A stretch of 64,000 bases of DNA from Tsukamurella sp. 8F (GCF_029167375.1 NZ_JARFTP010000023.1:1-64000); one strand, 5' to 3'. Positions 52,024 through 61,896 are shown, counted from the first letter of the stretch. Numbers and translations: made by a program. The notes: generated by a model not told the origin, from the sequence alone.

Positions 52024-55000
52024 TCACTTGAGGGGGGGGACTGGTGCGAGTCCGGCAAGTGCGATTTGCACGGTCTCCCTGCCGTCGGGCGTCAACCATC
52101 GTGCGCGTCCACGAGGCATGTTCAACCGCCCCTTCTCGCCGTAGACCGTCACCAGGTCGTCCTTCGTGGTGTTCAACACAAGCACGGGTGCGGTGGCATT
52201 GAGCAGCTTCTTGCCCACTGGTGTCATGGTGAACGGCATCCAGTTGCGGCTGGTCGTGGCACCGATCAGGTGCATACCCAGTTGGTCGGCGAAGTCCAGG
52301 TCGTTGACGATCGCCTCCATGAAGTAGCCGGCGAACGGGTCCGCCGGGGGAGCGGTCTGCAGATCGTCGGCGATGATGAAGACCTCCGGGCCACTGTACG
52401 CACGCGCACCGGACAGTCGATCGCTCTGGGAGAGCGCCTCCTTGGGCCGACGCGGGTCGAGAAGCCCCTCCTTAAGGCCCTGCAAGAAGTCCTTCAGTTC
52501 CGCTGCGCGTGTCGTGTAGCCCACCGCGTAGTTATTCGGGGCTGTCTCCGGGATGAATCCGAGCATCGTCTGGCGTGGATCGAACACCACGAAGATCGCC
52601 TCACTCTCGGCCGCGTGCGTCGACATGATCGCCGCCGCCACCGATTTGAGGGCTTCCGTCTTGCCGTGCTGCGACATGCCACAGACCATCAGGTGCGGGT
52701 GCCTTTGGTAATTCCACACCGCTGGCTCGAGCTCACGTTCGCTCACGCCGAACCGCACCAGGTGCTTCGGCGTCTGCGGTGCGCGGGTCAAGACCTCACG
52801 CAGCTCGACCTCAGTGGGAAGCTGCGTCATCTTCGGCATGTCACCGGGGGTCTTGCTTTGTACCGTCGCGTTGATCTCTGCGATCAGCTCGCGCAGCGCG
52901 TCCGGGCCGGGATCGGAGAACCGGCCGGGCCCCGACATCAGGCTCGGGTCGGCGGCGAGGAACTGGTTGCCCGAGCGAGTGATACCACGGCCCGGGAAGT
53001 CGTCCGGCACGTTACGCGCGGGTCGGCGTAGTACCCCCGCCGATTTGATCGTCGACATGTCCGGGTTCGCCAGACGCAGCTCGATCCTGTGCGTGACCTT
53101 GTTCTCGAGGTCTTGGGGCAGCATGTTCGCGTTCGTCAGGATCATGTGCACGCCGTAGGTGGAGCCTTCCACCGCGATCTCCGACAGGGCAGTGTCCATC
53201 GCGTACTTGAGCCGGAACTCGTCAACCGGATCCACAACGAGGAACACGTCCCCGTACCGTCCACCGAGCGCTGTGCGGGGCAGTCGACCCGCGGCGCGCT
53301 CGCCCCGGAATTCGACCATCGAACTCAGTTTGTGTTCTGCGAACAGCACGCGGCGGGACTCGATGATCTCCTTCACCACCGATAGCACCCGGTCCTTGCC
53401 GGCCTCGTCGCCGATCACTGCCGAGCCGGCCGCGTGCGCCAGGCCTAGCTCTTCGAGGCGGATCACCGCACGCCCCAGCCCGAAGAACTGCACGTCGGCG
53501 GGGCTGTGCTGCATTGCGAGCGCCAACAGGACGTCCTGCACCAGTGTGGTGCGTCCCATGCCCGCGGCTCCCGTCACGGCGAGGTGCCCGCCCGACTGGT
53601 GCAATGGCAGCACGTATGTGTCGCGGCGGTGCTCGAACGGCAGGTCGATCTGCCCGCACGGTGCCAGCAGTCCCTCTGACGTCGTCACCGGGTACGCGTC
53701 CTGCCACCGCGTTCGTGCCCCGGCAGTGGCCGAGATCTTGTCGTCGACCAGCGCGGACAGAGGCTCGCGGCCGTGCTCTTCGAGCATCGGCAGCCAGATG
53801 TGATGCCCGGCATCGCCTCCGGCGTCCACCAACTGGTCGATGACGTACTCCATCATCGTCCGCGTCTCCACCGGTCCCTCCGGTTCGTCGACTGCGGTCA
53901 CTGCCGCCGCCGGCGGAATCTCCGGTGGCAGAACATCATCGTCCGAGGTGAACAATCGCGGGCCCGGCAGCTCTGCCACCGGCCGTCCCAAGGAGTCCTC
54001 CGACGGCCCCTTCTTGGGTGGGATGTACGGCGCGTCCAGATAGAACGACCGCCACCGCACCAGTCCCGATTCCTCCCGCGTGTACCCGGTCCCGGCCTCG
54101 TTCTTCGAGATGTCCGCTGCGATCCGGCTGCCGATCTGCGCGTACGAGTCACCTTCCGAGGACTTCATCGCGTGCTTGGTGTGGGTGTTGTCATTGAGCT
54201 TTTGCACCTTGCTCAGCTGCATGCTCTGCCCGTTGACGAACAGGTGGACATCGGCGGCGCGGCCCTGCAGTGCGATGTCGTTGAAGATCTGCGCGTGGTC
54301 ACCAGCGTGGTCGATCATGAAGTTGAACTCGTCGACCACGATGATCAACGCAGGGAGGGCAGGAAGGCGAGCGCCTTCCGGGGTGCGGCGCTTGAGCTCG
54401 TAGTCGACAGCGTTCGATACCCCGGCCGCCTTGACGATGTTGAGCCGGCGGGTGATCTCGCCCTGGAGGAACTGCACCACTCGATCCAGAAGGGCGGTGT
54501 CTTTCGCGTTGTTGGTGAACACCGCATGCACGCAAGGCAATCGTCGCAGCGGTTCGAGCTCGGCGCCCTCCTTGAAGTCGATCAGGAGGAACTGCAGGTG
54601 GTCTGGGCTGTGCCGCAGTGCGAGGTTCAGCACGACCGAGAGGATGAACTTGCTCTTGCCCGCGCCCGTCATCCCGGCCGTCGAGATGTGCGGCCCCTGC
54701 CCCTCCAGCTCCGAACCGTGTCGGAAATTCATCGAGTACGGCTGGCCGGTAGAGGTGATAGCGAACTCGGCCTCGAGACGTCGCTCCGCCAGTGGCCATG
54801 CCGCCCACGTCTTCCTCGGGTCGATCACGCGGTCGCCGGCCCCGGGTAACGCAGCGAAGAACGCATCGGACGACGACGTCGCCGTTCGGGCGATCTCTGC
54901 CGCCTCCGAGGACAGGTGGTGCCCGGCGACCAGCCGCGCCAGCATCTCGGCTTCTTCCAGCGACAAGGAGTCGGCGTGCGCGAACAGTTGCAGTGGCCCC

Positions 55001-55056
55001 CATTCCTCATGCGTCGGCACCTGATGGGCGGTGGCGTCGCGGTCTGCGAGGGTCAT
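52024..55056 (-). CDS. eccCb: EccCb, T7SS FtsK/SpoIIIE-type motor with three ATPase domains
   Basis: A 1010-residue motor protein with three FtsK-like domains. Walker A motifs are GMTGAGKS at 128-135, TGAAGMGRTT near 495 (arginine in place of lysine) and GMSQHGKTEA near 790. Walker B-like strands are IIVVDEFNFM, VFLVVDPVDEF and FIIADDLQ. The last domain binds export signals of substrates in other systems. ATG 55056 with AGGAG upstream is chosen, although the frame is open to 55425 over eccCa. In ESX-1-like split systems the first ATPase domain is in EccCa; here all three are in EccCb. Confidence 0.92.
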   Translation of the reverse strand: MTLADRDATAHQVPTHEEWGPLQLFAHADSLSLEEAEMLARLVAGHHLSSEAAEIARTATSSSDAFFAALPGAGDRVIDPRKTWAAWPLAERRLEAEFAITSTGQPYSMNFRHGSELEGQGPHISTAGMTGAGKSKFILSVVLNLALRHSPDHLQFLLIDFKEGAELEPLRRLPCVHAVFTNNAKDTALLDRVVQFLQGEITRRLNIVKAAGVSNAVDYELKRRTPEGARLPALPALIIVVDEFNFMIDHAGDHAQIFNDIALQGRAADVHLFVNGQSMQLSKVQKLNDNTHTKHAMKSSEGDSYAQIGSRIAADISKNEAGTGYTREESGLVRWRSFYLDAPYIPPKKGPSEDSLGRPVAELPGPRLFTSDDDVLPPEIPPAAAVTAVDEPEGPVETRTMMEYVIDQLVDAGGDAGHHIWLPMLEEHGREPLSALVDDKISATAGARTRWQDAYPVTTSEGLLAPCGQIDLPFEHRRDTYVLPLHQSGGHLAVTGAAGMGRTTLVQDVLLALAMQHSPADVQFFGLGRAVIRLEELGLAHAAGSAVIGDEAGKDRVLSVVKEIIESRRVLFAEHKLSSMVEFRGERAAGRLPRTALGGRYGDVFLVVDPVDEFRLKYAMDTALSEIAVEGSTYGVHMILTNANMLPQDLENKVTHRIELRLANPDMSTIKSAGVLRRPARNVPDDFPGRGITRSGNQFLAADPSLMSGPGRFSDPGPDALRELIAEINATVQSKTPGDMPKMTQLPTEVELREVLTRAPQTPKHLVRFGVSERELEPAVWNYQRHPHLMVCGMSQHGKTEALKSVAAAIMSTHAAESEAIFVVFDPRQTMLGFIPETAPNNYAVGYTTRAAELKDFLQGLKEGLLDPRRPKEALSQSDRLSGARAYSGPEVFIIADDLQTAPPADPFAGYFMEAIVNDLDFADQLGMHLIGATTSRNWMPFTMTPVGKKLLNATAPVLVLNTTKDDLVTVYGEKGRLNMPRGRARWLTPDGRETVQIALAGLAPVPPLK

Positions 55057-56273
55057 CGCGGTCGCTCCTGACTCGGTGTCGGGTGAAGTACCCGCCCGTC
55101 CGGTTCGATGTGGAAATAGGTGTCTCGGTTGTGCGCGAAGATCGTGTCGCGGTCCCCGGACAGATCGAGGAAACACACACCCGATCTGCCTTCCGCCCCG
55201 AAGAGCTCCCGCCACGCGGCCCGCGCCTCGAAGCTCTCCTGATCGGTATCGACGATCACCAACAGAAGCGACTCCTGCGGCCGTGTCGCGGTGACCATAT
55301 GCTTGCCGGCCTTGTCCACCTGCGGAAACGCCTCGCGGAATCGCGCCGGCGACGCGAACACTGCACGCCGTGGCCCCTGCATGTCCTCGGTCTCGCAGCG
55401 CGCATGGGGAAGCCACTTGACCCACTCCCAGTGCTCGGTCTCCGTCGCTACCACCGCCACCGACAGTTCCCCCGGTGCGTGCGCGACGGCGGCCTGCAGA
55501 ACCATCGCTCGGACCATAGCCCTGGTGGTATCTCGATCACCGAACAGAGCCAGGCCAGGGTAATCGCACAAAGCCACCGGCTTCGGCACGCCGTGGATGA
55601 CCGGCTGCACGCGCAGGAACTCCCGCAACCCCAGGCCTGTCCGCGGCTCGATCTCCTCCGGCGGCGGGATCTGCGTGGGAGGGTCGATCTTGCGTAGCCG
55701 CTGGCTGATCCCCGTCCCCATCCGCACATCGCCGAAATTCCGTCGCGCCGCCGCGGCACCGCCTCGCTCCGCTGCCGCCGAGCCGGGCTGCCGTTCCCAC
55801 ATCCGGCGCGTGTCGATCCGGCTCGCCAACTCCATCGGATGTGGATGGAACCAGACGATCTCCTCGTACTGTTCCTCCGCAGCCTTATGCAGCTCGAGCC
55901 GCTTGCGATCGAGCTTCTCGTCGAAGTCCCGGCGTGCGGCCTCGATCTGCAGACGAGACTTCTTGCCCGTCACTCCGCCGCGCGAACCCCGATACATCCC
56001 CGCCATGCCACCGAGCATCATGCCGCCGTACAAGAGCCTCGTCGGTGCCATCATCAACATGCTGGAGCTACCCGCTCCACCACCGCCGTTGCGGTACATG
56101 TCGACGAAGAACCACACCACCCCGGCTATCAACAGCACAGGCCACACCCAGATCGGCACCCGTGTAGGCATCGGTTTCGGTATGCGATCCGGTGCCGGTA
56201 TATCGCCGATCGGCTTCGGTGCGATCTCCGGCGGTGCCTCGGGCGTCCGCCTGATGAATCCGCGTGTTCCCAT
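55053..56273 (-). CDS. eccCa: EccCa, membrane-anchor part of the split EccC
   Basis: A 406-residue N-terminal part of EccC. Two hydrophobic helices (VPIWVWPVLLIAGVVWFF, and LLYGGMMLGGMAGMYRG) are followed by a charged stalk (KLDRKRLELHKAAEEQYEEI) and the DUF/ATPase-like stalk domain with GDVRMGTG, LALFGDRDTTRAMVR and LLVIVDTD. No P-loop is present, so it cannot hydrolyse ATP by itself. It overlaps eccCb by ATGA, so both halves are made together and presumably rejoin in the membrane complex. Confidence 0.9.
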   Translation of the reverse strand: MGTRGFIRRTPEAPPEIAPKPIGDIPAPDRIPKPMPTRVPIWVWPVLLIAGVVWFFVDMYRNGGGGAGSSSMLMMAPTRLLYGGMMLGGMAGMYRGSRGGVTGKKSRLQIEAARRDFDEKLDRKRLELHKAAEEQYEEIVWFHPHPMELASRIDTRRMWERQPGSAAAERGGAAAARRNFGDVRMGTGISQRLRKIDPPTQIPPPEEIEPRTGLGLREFLRVQPVIHGVPKPVALCDYPGLALFGDRDTTRAMVRAMVLQAAVAHAPGELSVAVVATETEHWEWVKWLPHARCETEDMQGPRRAVFASPARFREAFPQVDKAGKHMVTATRPQESLLLVIVDTDQESFEARAAWRELFGAEGRSGVCFLDLSGDRDTIFAHNRDTYFHIEPDGRVLHPTPSQERPR

Positions 56274-56290
56274 CGTTCGTCACTTCCTCG

Positions 56291-57778
56291 TCAGGATCCG
56301 CCCGACGTCGACGACCCCGCCAGTACCCCCGGCGTGTCGTCGGTCGGCAGTGTGTCGTGTGTGGTCATCGCGGCAGCCTTCGACAGATTCGGCCCCGCAG
56401 GCAGCCACCGCACGATGAACCACGGCGCCCACGTCGTACTCGTTCCCACTCCGAGAGCATCGACCGAGTTCTCGTCGGTCGGCACCCCGAACCGCACTCC
56501 TGCAGGAGTGATCCACCACTGCGATTCGGTGCCCGAGTCCGCGGGATCGGTACCCACGACGCGCACGAAGTTCGCGGCATCGACGCCCACGTACCCCTCA
56601 TCGGCGACCGACATTCCCGCGCTCGCCTGCACAAACGGCCGGATGCGCTGCGCCTGGTCATCGGTCAGCGGTAGTCGTCGGCCCGAGACCACAGACAACA
56701 ACGCGGCCGGATCACGATGGTTTCGCGACCACCGCAGGCAGGTCACCGGTTCCGCCGCCTTGTCGACCACTTGCACCGGCTGCGAGGGGAACTGGTCGAC
56801 GTGCAGGGTCGTCGACTGAGGCAACTGCGACAGGACGTCCGACGGGATGGTCTCCGGCGCCGTCTGGCCGTGTGAGTCGGCGTTACGAAGGACTTGCGCT
56901 ACCACCGGATTGACCTCCTCCACGCCATCGGACAACACGGCGAACAGTTCTCGGCCGCGTGCGTCCTGTTCCGCCACCACCGAACCGACCACCAGGTTCT
57001 CCCCGGCAGGAGAGTAGCGTGCGCGCCGCCCCTCCTCGCTGATCTTCGGAACCGACAGAGCCGCAGTCGCCGGGATCGCATCGAACACCGCCTGCGAGAG
57101 CGGCGTAGGGGAAACCTCACCCGTGATCCCCAGTGCGAGCGCGACCCGCTCGTCCGACAGGTCCACCTGAGTACGATGTCCGTTCATGATCAGCCACGTC
57201 GTGCCGTCGTGAAGCCCCAGGATCGCCGACCGTCCGCTCACCGTGTGCGCCTGATCGCTCAGATTCAACGGCCCGTCCAGAACCGTCACACGAGGGACGA
57301 CCTGCGAACCCGGAGAGGCGACGGTGTCGCACAACGACCACGTCGTCGTCTCCGGAGTCGACACGGTCAGATCACTGGGAGCGCCGGGAATCCCGACATA
57401 CGGTCCTGACGGATATTTCCTGATCTCCTCCCCAGGTACGTACTGCGGCGCCTCGTTCGTGCCCACGATCAGCCGTGCCGACGCGAGGTTCAACGCCGGA
57501 TCGAGCGCGTTGCCCACCCGCACATACAACTGGGAGGAATCGCGGCTCGCGATGATCGACCCGTCGCCCAACTGCCCTTTCGGTGAGAACCACGACAACG
57601 CGAAGCCCGCCACCATCAACACCACCCCGGCGACGACCGACACCACCATCGCGGCGCGGTCGGCGTCTGCGGGCTGGAACAACTGCCGGACCCGATGCCC
57701 ACCGATCGCCGTCGCGTTCCTGCGCAACCAGTATTTCCATGCCGAGCTCATCAAGCCCGTCTGGTAGTTCAACGGCAT
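56291..57778 (-). CDS. eccB: EccB, T7SS core periplasmic protein
   Basis: A 495-residue EccB: cytosolic N-terminus with TGLMSSAWKYWLRRNATAI (normally LMxxAxRRLxxAL), one transmembrane helix (MVVSVVAGVVLMVAGFALSW, residues 43-62), then a periplasmic domain with SRDSSQLYVRVGNALDPALN and ASARLIVGT, the hallmark of EccB. A conserved cysteine pair (SLCDTVA and TCLRWSR) probably forms a disulfide. It follows the NlpC/P60 gene on the operon strand and precedes eccCa by 17 bases. Confidence 0.93.
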   Translation of the reverse strand: MPLNYQTGLMSSAWKYWLRRNATAIGGHRVRQLFQPADADRAAMVVSVVAGVVLMVAGFALSWFSPKGQLGDGSIIASRDSSQLYVRVGNALDPALNLASARLIVGTNEAPQYVPGEEIRKYPSGPYVGIPGAPSDLTVSTPETTTWSLCDTVASPGSQVVPRVTVLDGPLNLSDQAHTVSGRSAILGLHDGTTWLIMNGHRTQVDLSDERVALALGITGEVSPTPLSQAVFDAIPATAALSVPKISEEGRRARYSPAGENLVVGSVVAEQDARGRELFAVLSDGVEEVNPVVAQVLRNADSHGQTAPETIPSDVLSQLPQSTTLHVDQFPSQPVQVVDKAAEPVTCLRWSRNHRDPAALLSVVSGRRLPLTDDQAQRIRPFVQASAGMSVADEGYVGVDAANFVRVVGTDPADSGTESQWWITPAGVRFGVPTDENSVDALGVGTSTTWAPWFIVRWLPAGPNLSKAAAMTTHDTLPTDDTPGVLAGSSTSGGS

Positions 57779-57847
57779 GCGGCGAACCCTACCGGGGTGT
57801 CTTCATTCCCTGCCACACTCCCGAAACATTCAGTCCCGCTCTAGGAT

Positions 57848-59086
57848 TCAGTTCGCGCCCGGCCTGCGGATCACGACATTCGTCGGGATCGGTGTCACAT
57901 GGATCGGGACACCGAAAGTGCTGGCCTGCACCACCTTTGTGGAACTGATGGCCAGCATCACGTGCCCGGGCTTACCGTTCTTGAACTCGCAGAACACCAG
58001 ATCTCCGGCCCGTACGTCCGAGCGACGGACATGGGTGTGCACCGCTGCGAACTGCTGCTGGGAGGTGCGCGGGAGATGCACACCCGCGTGCGCCCATGAG
58101 TCCCGTGTCAGACCGCTGCAGTCGTAGTTGCGCGGACCGTTCCCGCCCCACACGTATTTTCCTCCGACCTTCGTCAACCCGAACCGCGCGGCCGCCCGCC
58201 CACGCTTTGCCCCCGAGCTGCTATCCGACCCCGATACGGTCTCGGACGATCTTGTCTCGTCCGAGCCGTCGTCGTCGGCGCTCGAATGCTTGCGTGAGCG
58301 GCGGCGCTGGTGCGAGCTGCCGCCGCCGGAGGACGAGCCAGTATTGCGGGACAGGGAGGCGACAGGCGTCCCTCCCGTCGTGCTCGGCTGTGAGCCGGAC
58401 GCGGACACCGGCTGCGACGTCGTCATCGGCTGCGAGCTCGATACAGGCTGCGCGCTCGACATCGCTGGTGACGATGATGCCGCGGGCTGGGCGGTCCCAG
58501 CCGAGCTCGGAGACCCGGACCCTCCACCAGTCAGCCGCGGCACGCCGCCCCCGCCCCCGACCTTGCTCTTGCTCTTGCCGGCGCTGGTGGTGTCGTCGCT
58601 GCCGGTGCCGGATTTGTCGCCGCGGTAGCCGGTGTGGTGTAGGCGGTTCGCGATGCGTTGGGCGTCGTCGTCGGCGGTGGAGAGGGCGCTGCGGCCGTTG
58701 TTGATCCGGTGGGTCAGTGCGTTGATCAGGGCTTGGCGGCCGGCGGCGGTGTGGGCGTGCGGTCCGATCGCGGCGACGTCGTCGTGGGCGCCTTCGAGGG
58801 CGGTGACGAGGTGTTGGCGGCCGGTCGCGGAGCCGGTCTTGGCTTCGGCGAGGGCGGTCGCGACCTTCTTGTCGGAGGCTGCGATCCGGGCGAGCTCGGC
58901 GTGTAGGGAGGAGTCGGCCATGACTCTGCTCAGTGCGGTGCTGCCGGTGCCGGAGCCGGAGCTGTTCGGTGTGAGTGTCGGGGCGCTGGTCAGTCGAGGC
59001 ACTGCCGTCGTGGGCGACGCGAACGCGTCACGCCCGCTCCGCAGGGCATGACCCACCGACTCCACGAACCCGTCCAGACCCGACAC
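57848..59086 (-). CDS. NlpC/P60 cell-wall endopeptidase
   Basis: A 412-residue protein. Residues 50-150 are helical, residues 160-290 are a Ser/Thr/Gly/Pro-rich linker, and the C-terminal NlpC/P60 domain has the nucleophile C323 in NYDCSGLTRDSW and the histidine in GHVMLAISS. GGKYVWGGNGPRN opens the domain. No signal peptide is seen, so it may leave through the T7SS or T4SS. Such enzymes cut peptidoglycan stems and open the wall for conjugation or ESX machinery. It sits between eccB and the Ser-Asp-repeat protein gene in the operon. Confidence 0.87.
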   Translation of the reverse strand: MSGLDGFVESVGHALRSGRDAFASPTTAVPRLTSAPTLTPNSSGSGTGSTALSRVMADSSLHAELARIAASDKKVATALAEAKTGSATGRQHLVTALEGAHDDVAAIGPHAHTAAGRQALINALTHRINNGRSALSTADDDAQRIANRLHHTGYRGDKSGTGSDDTTSAGKSKSKVGGGGGVPRLTGGGSGSPSSAGTAQPAASSSPAMSSAQPVSSSQPMTTSQPVSASGSQPSTTGGTPVASLSRNTGSSSGGGSSHQRRRSRKHSSADDDGSDETRSSETVSGSDSSSGAKRGRAAARFGLTKVGGKYVWGGNGPRNYDCSGLTRDSWAHAGVHLPRTSQQQFAAVHTHVRRSDVRAGDLVFCEFKNGKPGHVMLAISSTKVVQASTFGVPIHVTPIPTNVVIRRPGAN

Positions 59087-59139
59087 CTACCACCCTCTCC
59101 TTCACCACCCATCCGGCAGTACCGACCCTTGCGTCTTCG

Positions 59140-61656
59140 TCAGCTCCCGATAGTCGGCGAGCTCCCGGTCCCACCGCTCGCCCCCGAAGGATCGGTACCA
59201 CCGGCCGGCGCCCCAGCCGCCGCCGGGGCCGCCGCACTCGCCGACGCCCCCGCAGACGCATCGGCCGCCGCGCCACCCGATGACGCCCCGTCCGCCGGCC
59301 GCATGAAGCCGAGGAAACCCGGGCCGGTCTGCAACTGCGACAGACTCTGCACCTGCCCGTTCACCACCACCTTGTCCCCGCCCAGAGAGAAGATCTGATG
59401 ATCCTTGAACTGCCCGACGTCACCGAACTGCAGAGCCGACGTCGACACCGGATCCGTCACGGGCGTCCCCGGCGGGGGCAGCTGGATACTCTGCCCCTTG
59501 AACGCGTCGGAGACCGACTGACCCTGCAGCACCGAACGACCGACCGACGCCAACTGCGCGTTCGGCGCCTGCACCGTCCCACCGTCGTTCGGCAGTGACA
59601 CGGACGTCGAACCAGCCGCCTGGCCACCGCCGGCAGGTTGTGCACCGGCCCCGGCCCCAACTCCCGAGTCGCCCGCCCCGTCGCCACTGTGCGTACTGTG
59701 CCCATCGCCGGTGCCCGCCGACGAGCCGTCACTGCTTCCGTCTCCCGAGCCGCCGTCACTGGAGCCGTCCCCGGACGAATCTCCGTCCCCGTCCGACCCG
59801 GTGTCGGAGCTGTCGTCGCTCGACCCGTCGTCACCGTCGTTCGACCCGTCGTCACCGGAGCCATGATGCTTCGACGCTCCGTCGCTACTGTCGCCGTCAC
59901 TGCTGTCGCCGGAACCGTCGTCGCCGGAATCTCCGCTGCTATCGGAGGAGTCGTCTCCCCCCGCATCGGATCCGTCCAGGCCGTAGCCACCGGATCCCGA
60001 GTCACCGGACCCCGAGTCGCCCGAGCCGGATCCGCCGGTCGGCGACGAACCGGTTCCGTCGCCGAGCATGCTCGACAGGTTCGGCACCATCCCTGAGACA
60101 TCCGGCATCGACGGCATCGACGGCATCGACATCTGCGGCATCGCCGACGAGGTCGGTGTGTACTGCTGCGTCGGTTGCTGATACTGCGTCGGTTGCTGGT
60201 ACTGCGTCGGATTCGACCCGCCGGTATCTCCTGTCCCGGTATCGCCGCTGTCGCCGTCCGAGCCGGTGTCGCCGTCCGAGCCGCTGTCGCCGGAGCCTTC
60301 CGAGCCGCTGTCGCCATCTGAGCCGCTGTCGCCGGAGCCGTCCGAGCCGCTGTCGCCATCTGAGCCGCTGTCGCCGTCCGAACCGTCGTCGCCGGAGCCG
60401 TCCGAGCCGCTATCGCCGCTGTCGCCGGAGCCGTCGTCACCGCCGTCGCCGGAGCCGCCGTTCCCGTCCGAGCCGTCGCCGCCGCCGTCGCCGGAGCCGC
60501 CGTCGCCGCCGGCACCACTGTCGCCGTCCGAGCCGAAGTCCCCGCCTGCGGGCGAGTACACGCCGCCTGTGTCATTGACCGACTGCGCCGCACCCGCATC
60601 CAACATGTGCGCGTCGCCGAGGATCTTCCGGCAGGCGTCCACCTGCTGCTGCACATACGCCAGGAACGCGGCCTTCCCCGGAGCGGTCGACAATTGATCG
60701 CCCATGTCCTTCGCGCGTTGCGCGACCAGCGCCCGCATCGCTGCGATCTGCGAACGCGCCTGCGCACTATGCGATTTCACGTCCTTGAGCAGCGATCGAA
60801 TCTTCTCGTCCGACTCGCTCAGGGCAGTCTGCCGCTCCAGTGCTCGAGCGTCGGCCCCATCGCGTGCGCCCTGGACGTTCGGTCCCGACGTGGGGCCTAT
60901 GCCCGGCGCGGTCAGCCCGGGCTCTGACGATCCGTCGGTGTTACCGCTGGCGAGGGCCTTCGTATAGGCATCTCGGCTGATCGGATTGCCTGCACCGTCT
61001 ACGTACGTCGGCTCAGTCTGCCCCTTCGCCTTGTTCGGGAGGATCATCCTGGAACCGTCTTTGGCCTGACGTGTCCACAGATCCGTACCCGGGTTCTGAT
61101 ACCAGGTAGTGCCACCAGGCCAGGTGGTCGGCAGCTTCTTACTCTGCGGAGCCTGCAAATTGGCCCCGTCCCGATTCACCGGGGCCGTCTGGCCGTCACT
61201 GCCGCGCGAGAATCCCCACGGCTGCTCCTTCGGCCCGATCACCTTGCCGTTCGACCACTCGCTGAAGGTGCCGTCGCCGTTGGACTGGTACTTGCGGCTG
61301 CCGTTGTCGTACACCGGAAGGTCCGGAATCGCCGTTCCGTCAGCGAACTGTGCCTGCGACCGCGTCCCGTTGGTGACGAAATGAGCACCGTTGCCGTGCG
61401 TTTCCAGCCCCGGCACATCCGGGCCACCGTTGTGTGTGCCCACGGGCGTGCCGGTCATCTCTCCCGTCGGCCCCAATCGGAGCCACTTGGCACCGATGCC
61501 CGGGCCGGCCGCCTGGAACGTCCCGTGCGCCGCCGAGGCCGGGGGAGTCCAGGACCAGTCCTGCTGACTCGTATCGGGTAGCCGGGCATTACCCGAACCC
61601 GCAGTGCCTACCGGCGCCCCCGGAGCGGGGGGCGTCGCCGTGGGGTGACCGGCCAC
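59140..61656 (-). CDS. large Ser-Asp-repeat ESX-associated protein with DUF4226-like helix
   Basis: An 838-residue protein. Residues 1-240 show small beta repeats with Trp/Gly (WYQNPGTDLWTRQAKDGS). Residues 270-360 form a helical DUF4226-like segment (ALVAQRAKDMGDQLST, AAFLAYVQQQVDACRKIL). Residues 370-460 and 550-660 are SDG/SGD-type Ser-Asp-Gly repeats, split by a Gln/Pro/Met section. Residues 690-780 form a compact domain (DAFKGQSIQLPPPGTPVTDP). No signal peptide is visible. It resembles surface-exposed ESX-linked proteins and may be a T7SS substrate. The repeats recall Sdr adhesin stalks but lack LPXTG. Confidence 0.7.
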   Translation of the reverse strand: MAGHPTATPPAPGAPVGTAGSGNARLPDTSQQDWSWTPPASAAHGTFQAAGPGIGAKWLRLGPTGEMTGTPVGTHNGGPDVPGLETHGNGAHFVTNGTRSQAQFADGTAIPDLPVYDNGSRKYQSNGDGTFSEWSNGKVIGPKEQPWGFSRGSDGQTAPVNRDGANLQAPQSKKLPTTWPGGTTWYQNPGTDLWTRQAKDGSRMILPNKAKGQTEPTYVDGAGNPISRDAYTKALASGNTDGSSEPGLTAPGIGPTSGPNVQGARDGADARALERQTALSESDEKIRSLLKDVKSHSAQARSQIAAMRALVAQRAKDMGDQLSTAPGKAAFLAYVQQQVDACRKILGDAHMLDAGAAQSVNDTGGVYSPAGGDFGSDGDSGAGGDGGSGDGGGDGSDGNGGSGDGGDDGSGDSGDSGSDGSGDDGSDGDSGSDGDSGSDGSGDSGSDGDSGSEGSGDSGSDGDTGSDGDSGDTGTGDTGGSNPTQYQQPTQYQQPTQQYTPTSSAMPQMSMPSMPSMPDVSGMVPNLSSMLGDGTGSSPTGGSGSGDSGSGDSGSGGYGLDGSDAGGDDSSDSSGDSGDDGSGDSSDGDSSDGASKHHGSGDDGSNDGDDGSSDDSSDTGSDGDGDSSGDGSSDGGSGDGSSDGSSAGTGDGHSTHSGDGAGDSGVGAGAGAQPAGGGQAAGSTSVSLPNDGGTVQAPNAQLASVGRSVLQGQSVSDAFKGQSIQLPPPGTPVTDPVSTSALQFGDVGQFKDHQIFSLGGDKVVVNGQVQSLSQLQTGPGFLGFMRPADGASSGGAAADASAGASASAAAPAAAGAPAGGTDPSGASGGTGSSPTIGS
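59700..60560 (-). repeat. Ser-Asp coding repeat tract
   Basis: Two blocks, about 59700-60030 and 60240-60560, are built from imperfect tandem hexa- and nonanucleotides coding Ser-Asp-Gly units, for example plus-strand CCGTCCGAGCCGCTGTCGCC recurring with small changes. Such tracts are prone to length change by slippage. Confidence 0.7.
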
Positions 61657-61669
61657 CGTCGCCTCCTCG

Positions 61670-61852
61670 TCAGTTCGATTGGAAGGCTGCGCGCCGGGGG
61701 ACCGGCTTCAGATCCGGCGTCTCACCTGTCCCGAACGCCGCGAGGGCGTCGTCGAACGCTTTCAAAGCAGCGTTGACCAGCGCCTGCGTCCCCGGGGAGT
61801 TGTCCACGGTCACCACGTCTCCCGCGGCGTCCGGCGATTCCGATTCAGCCAT
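61670..61852 (-). CDS. very small protein of the T7SS operon
   Basis: A 60-residue acidic protein with a central helix (TQALVNAALKAFDDALAAFG). It ends 13 bases before the Ser-Asp-repeat gene. Unrecognised; a small chaperone or ESX-associated partner is possible. Confidence 0.45.
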   Translation of the reverse strand: MAESESPDAAGDVVTVDNSPGTQALVNAALKAFDDALAAFGTGETPDLKPVPRRAAFQSN

Positions 61853-61896
61853 GTGGACGACCGTAGAGCGAACGGCTGCGACGCCGCCACACTTGC

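Noticed and set aside
55057-55425. A 123-codon extension of eccCb upstream of ATG 55056
   Set aside because: It overlaps eccCa out of frame, is Arg/Gly-rich, and ATG 55056 has a good ribosome-binding site.
60240-60560. Regular short repeats that could suggest a CRISPR array
   Set aside because: The units are in-frame Ser-Asp-Gly codons without unique spacers, inside an open reading frame.
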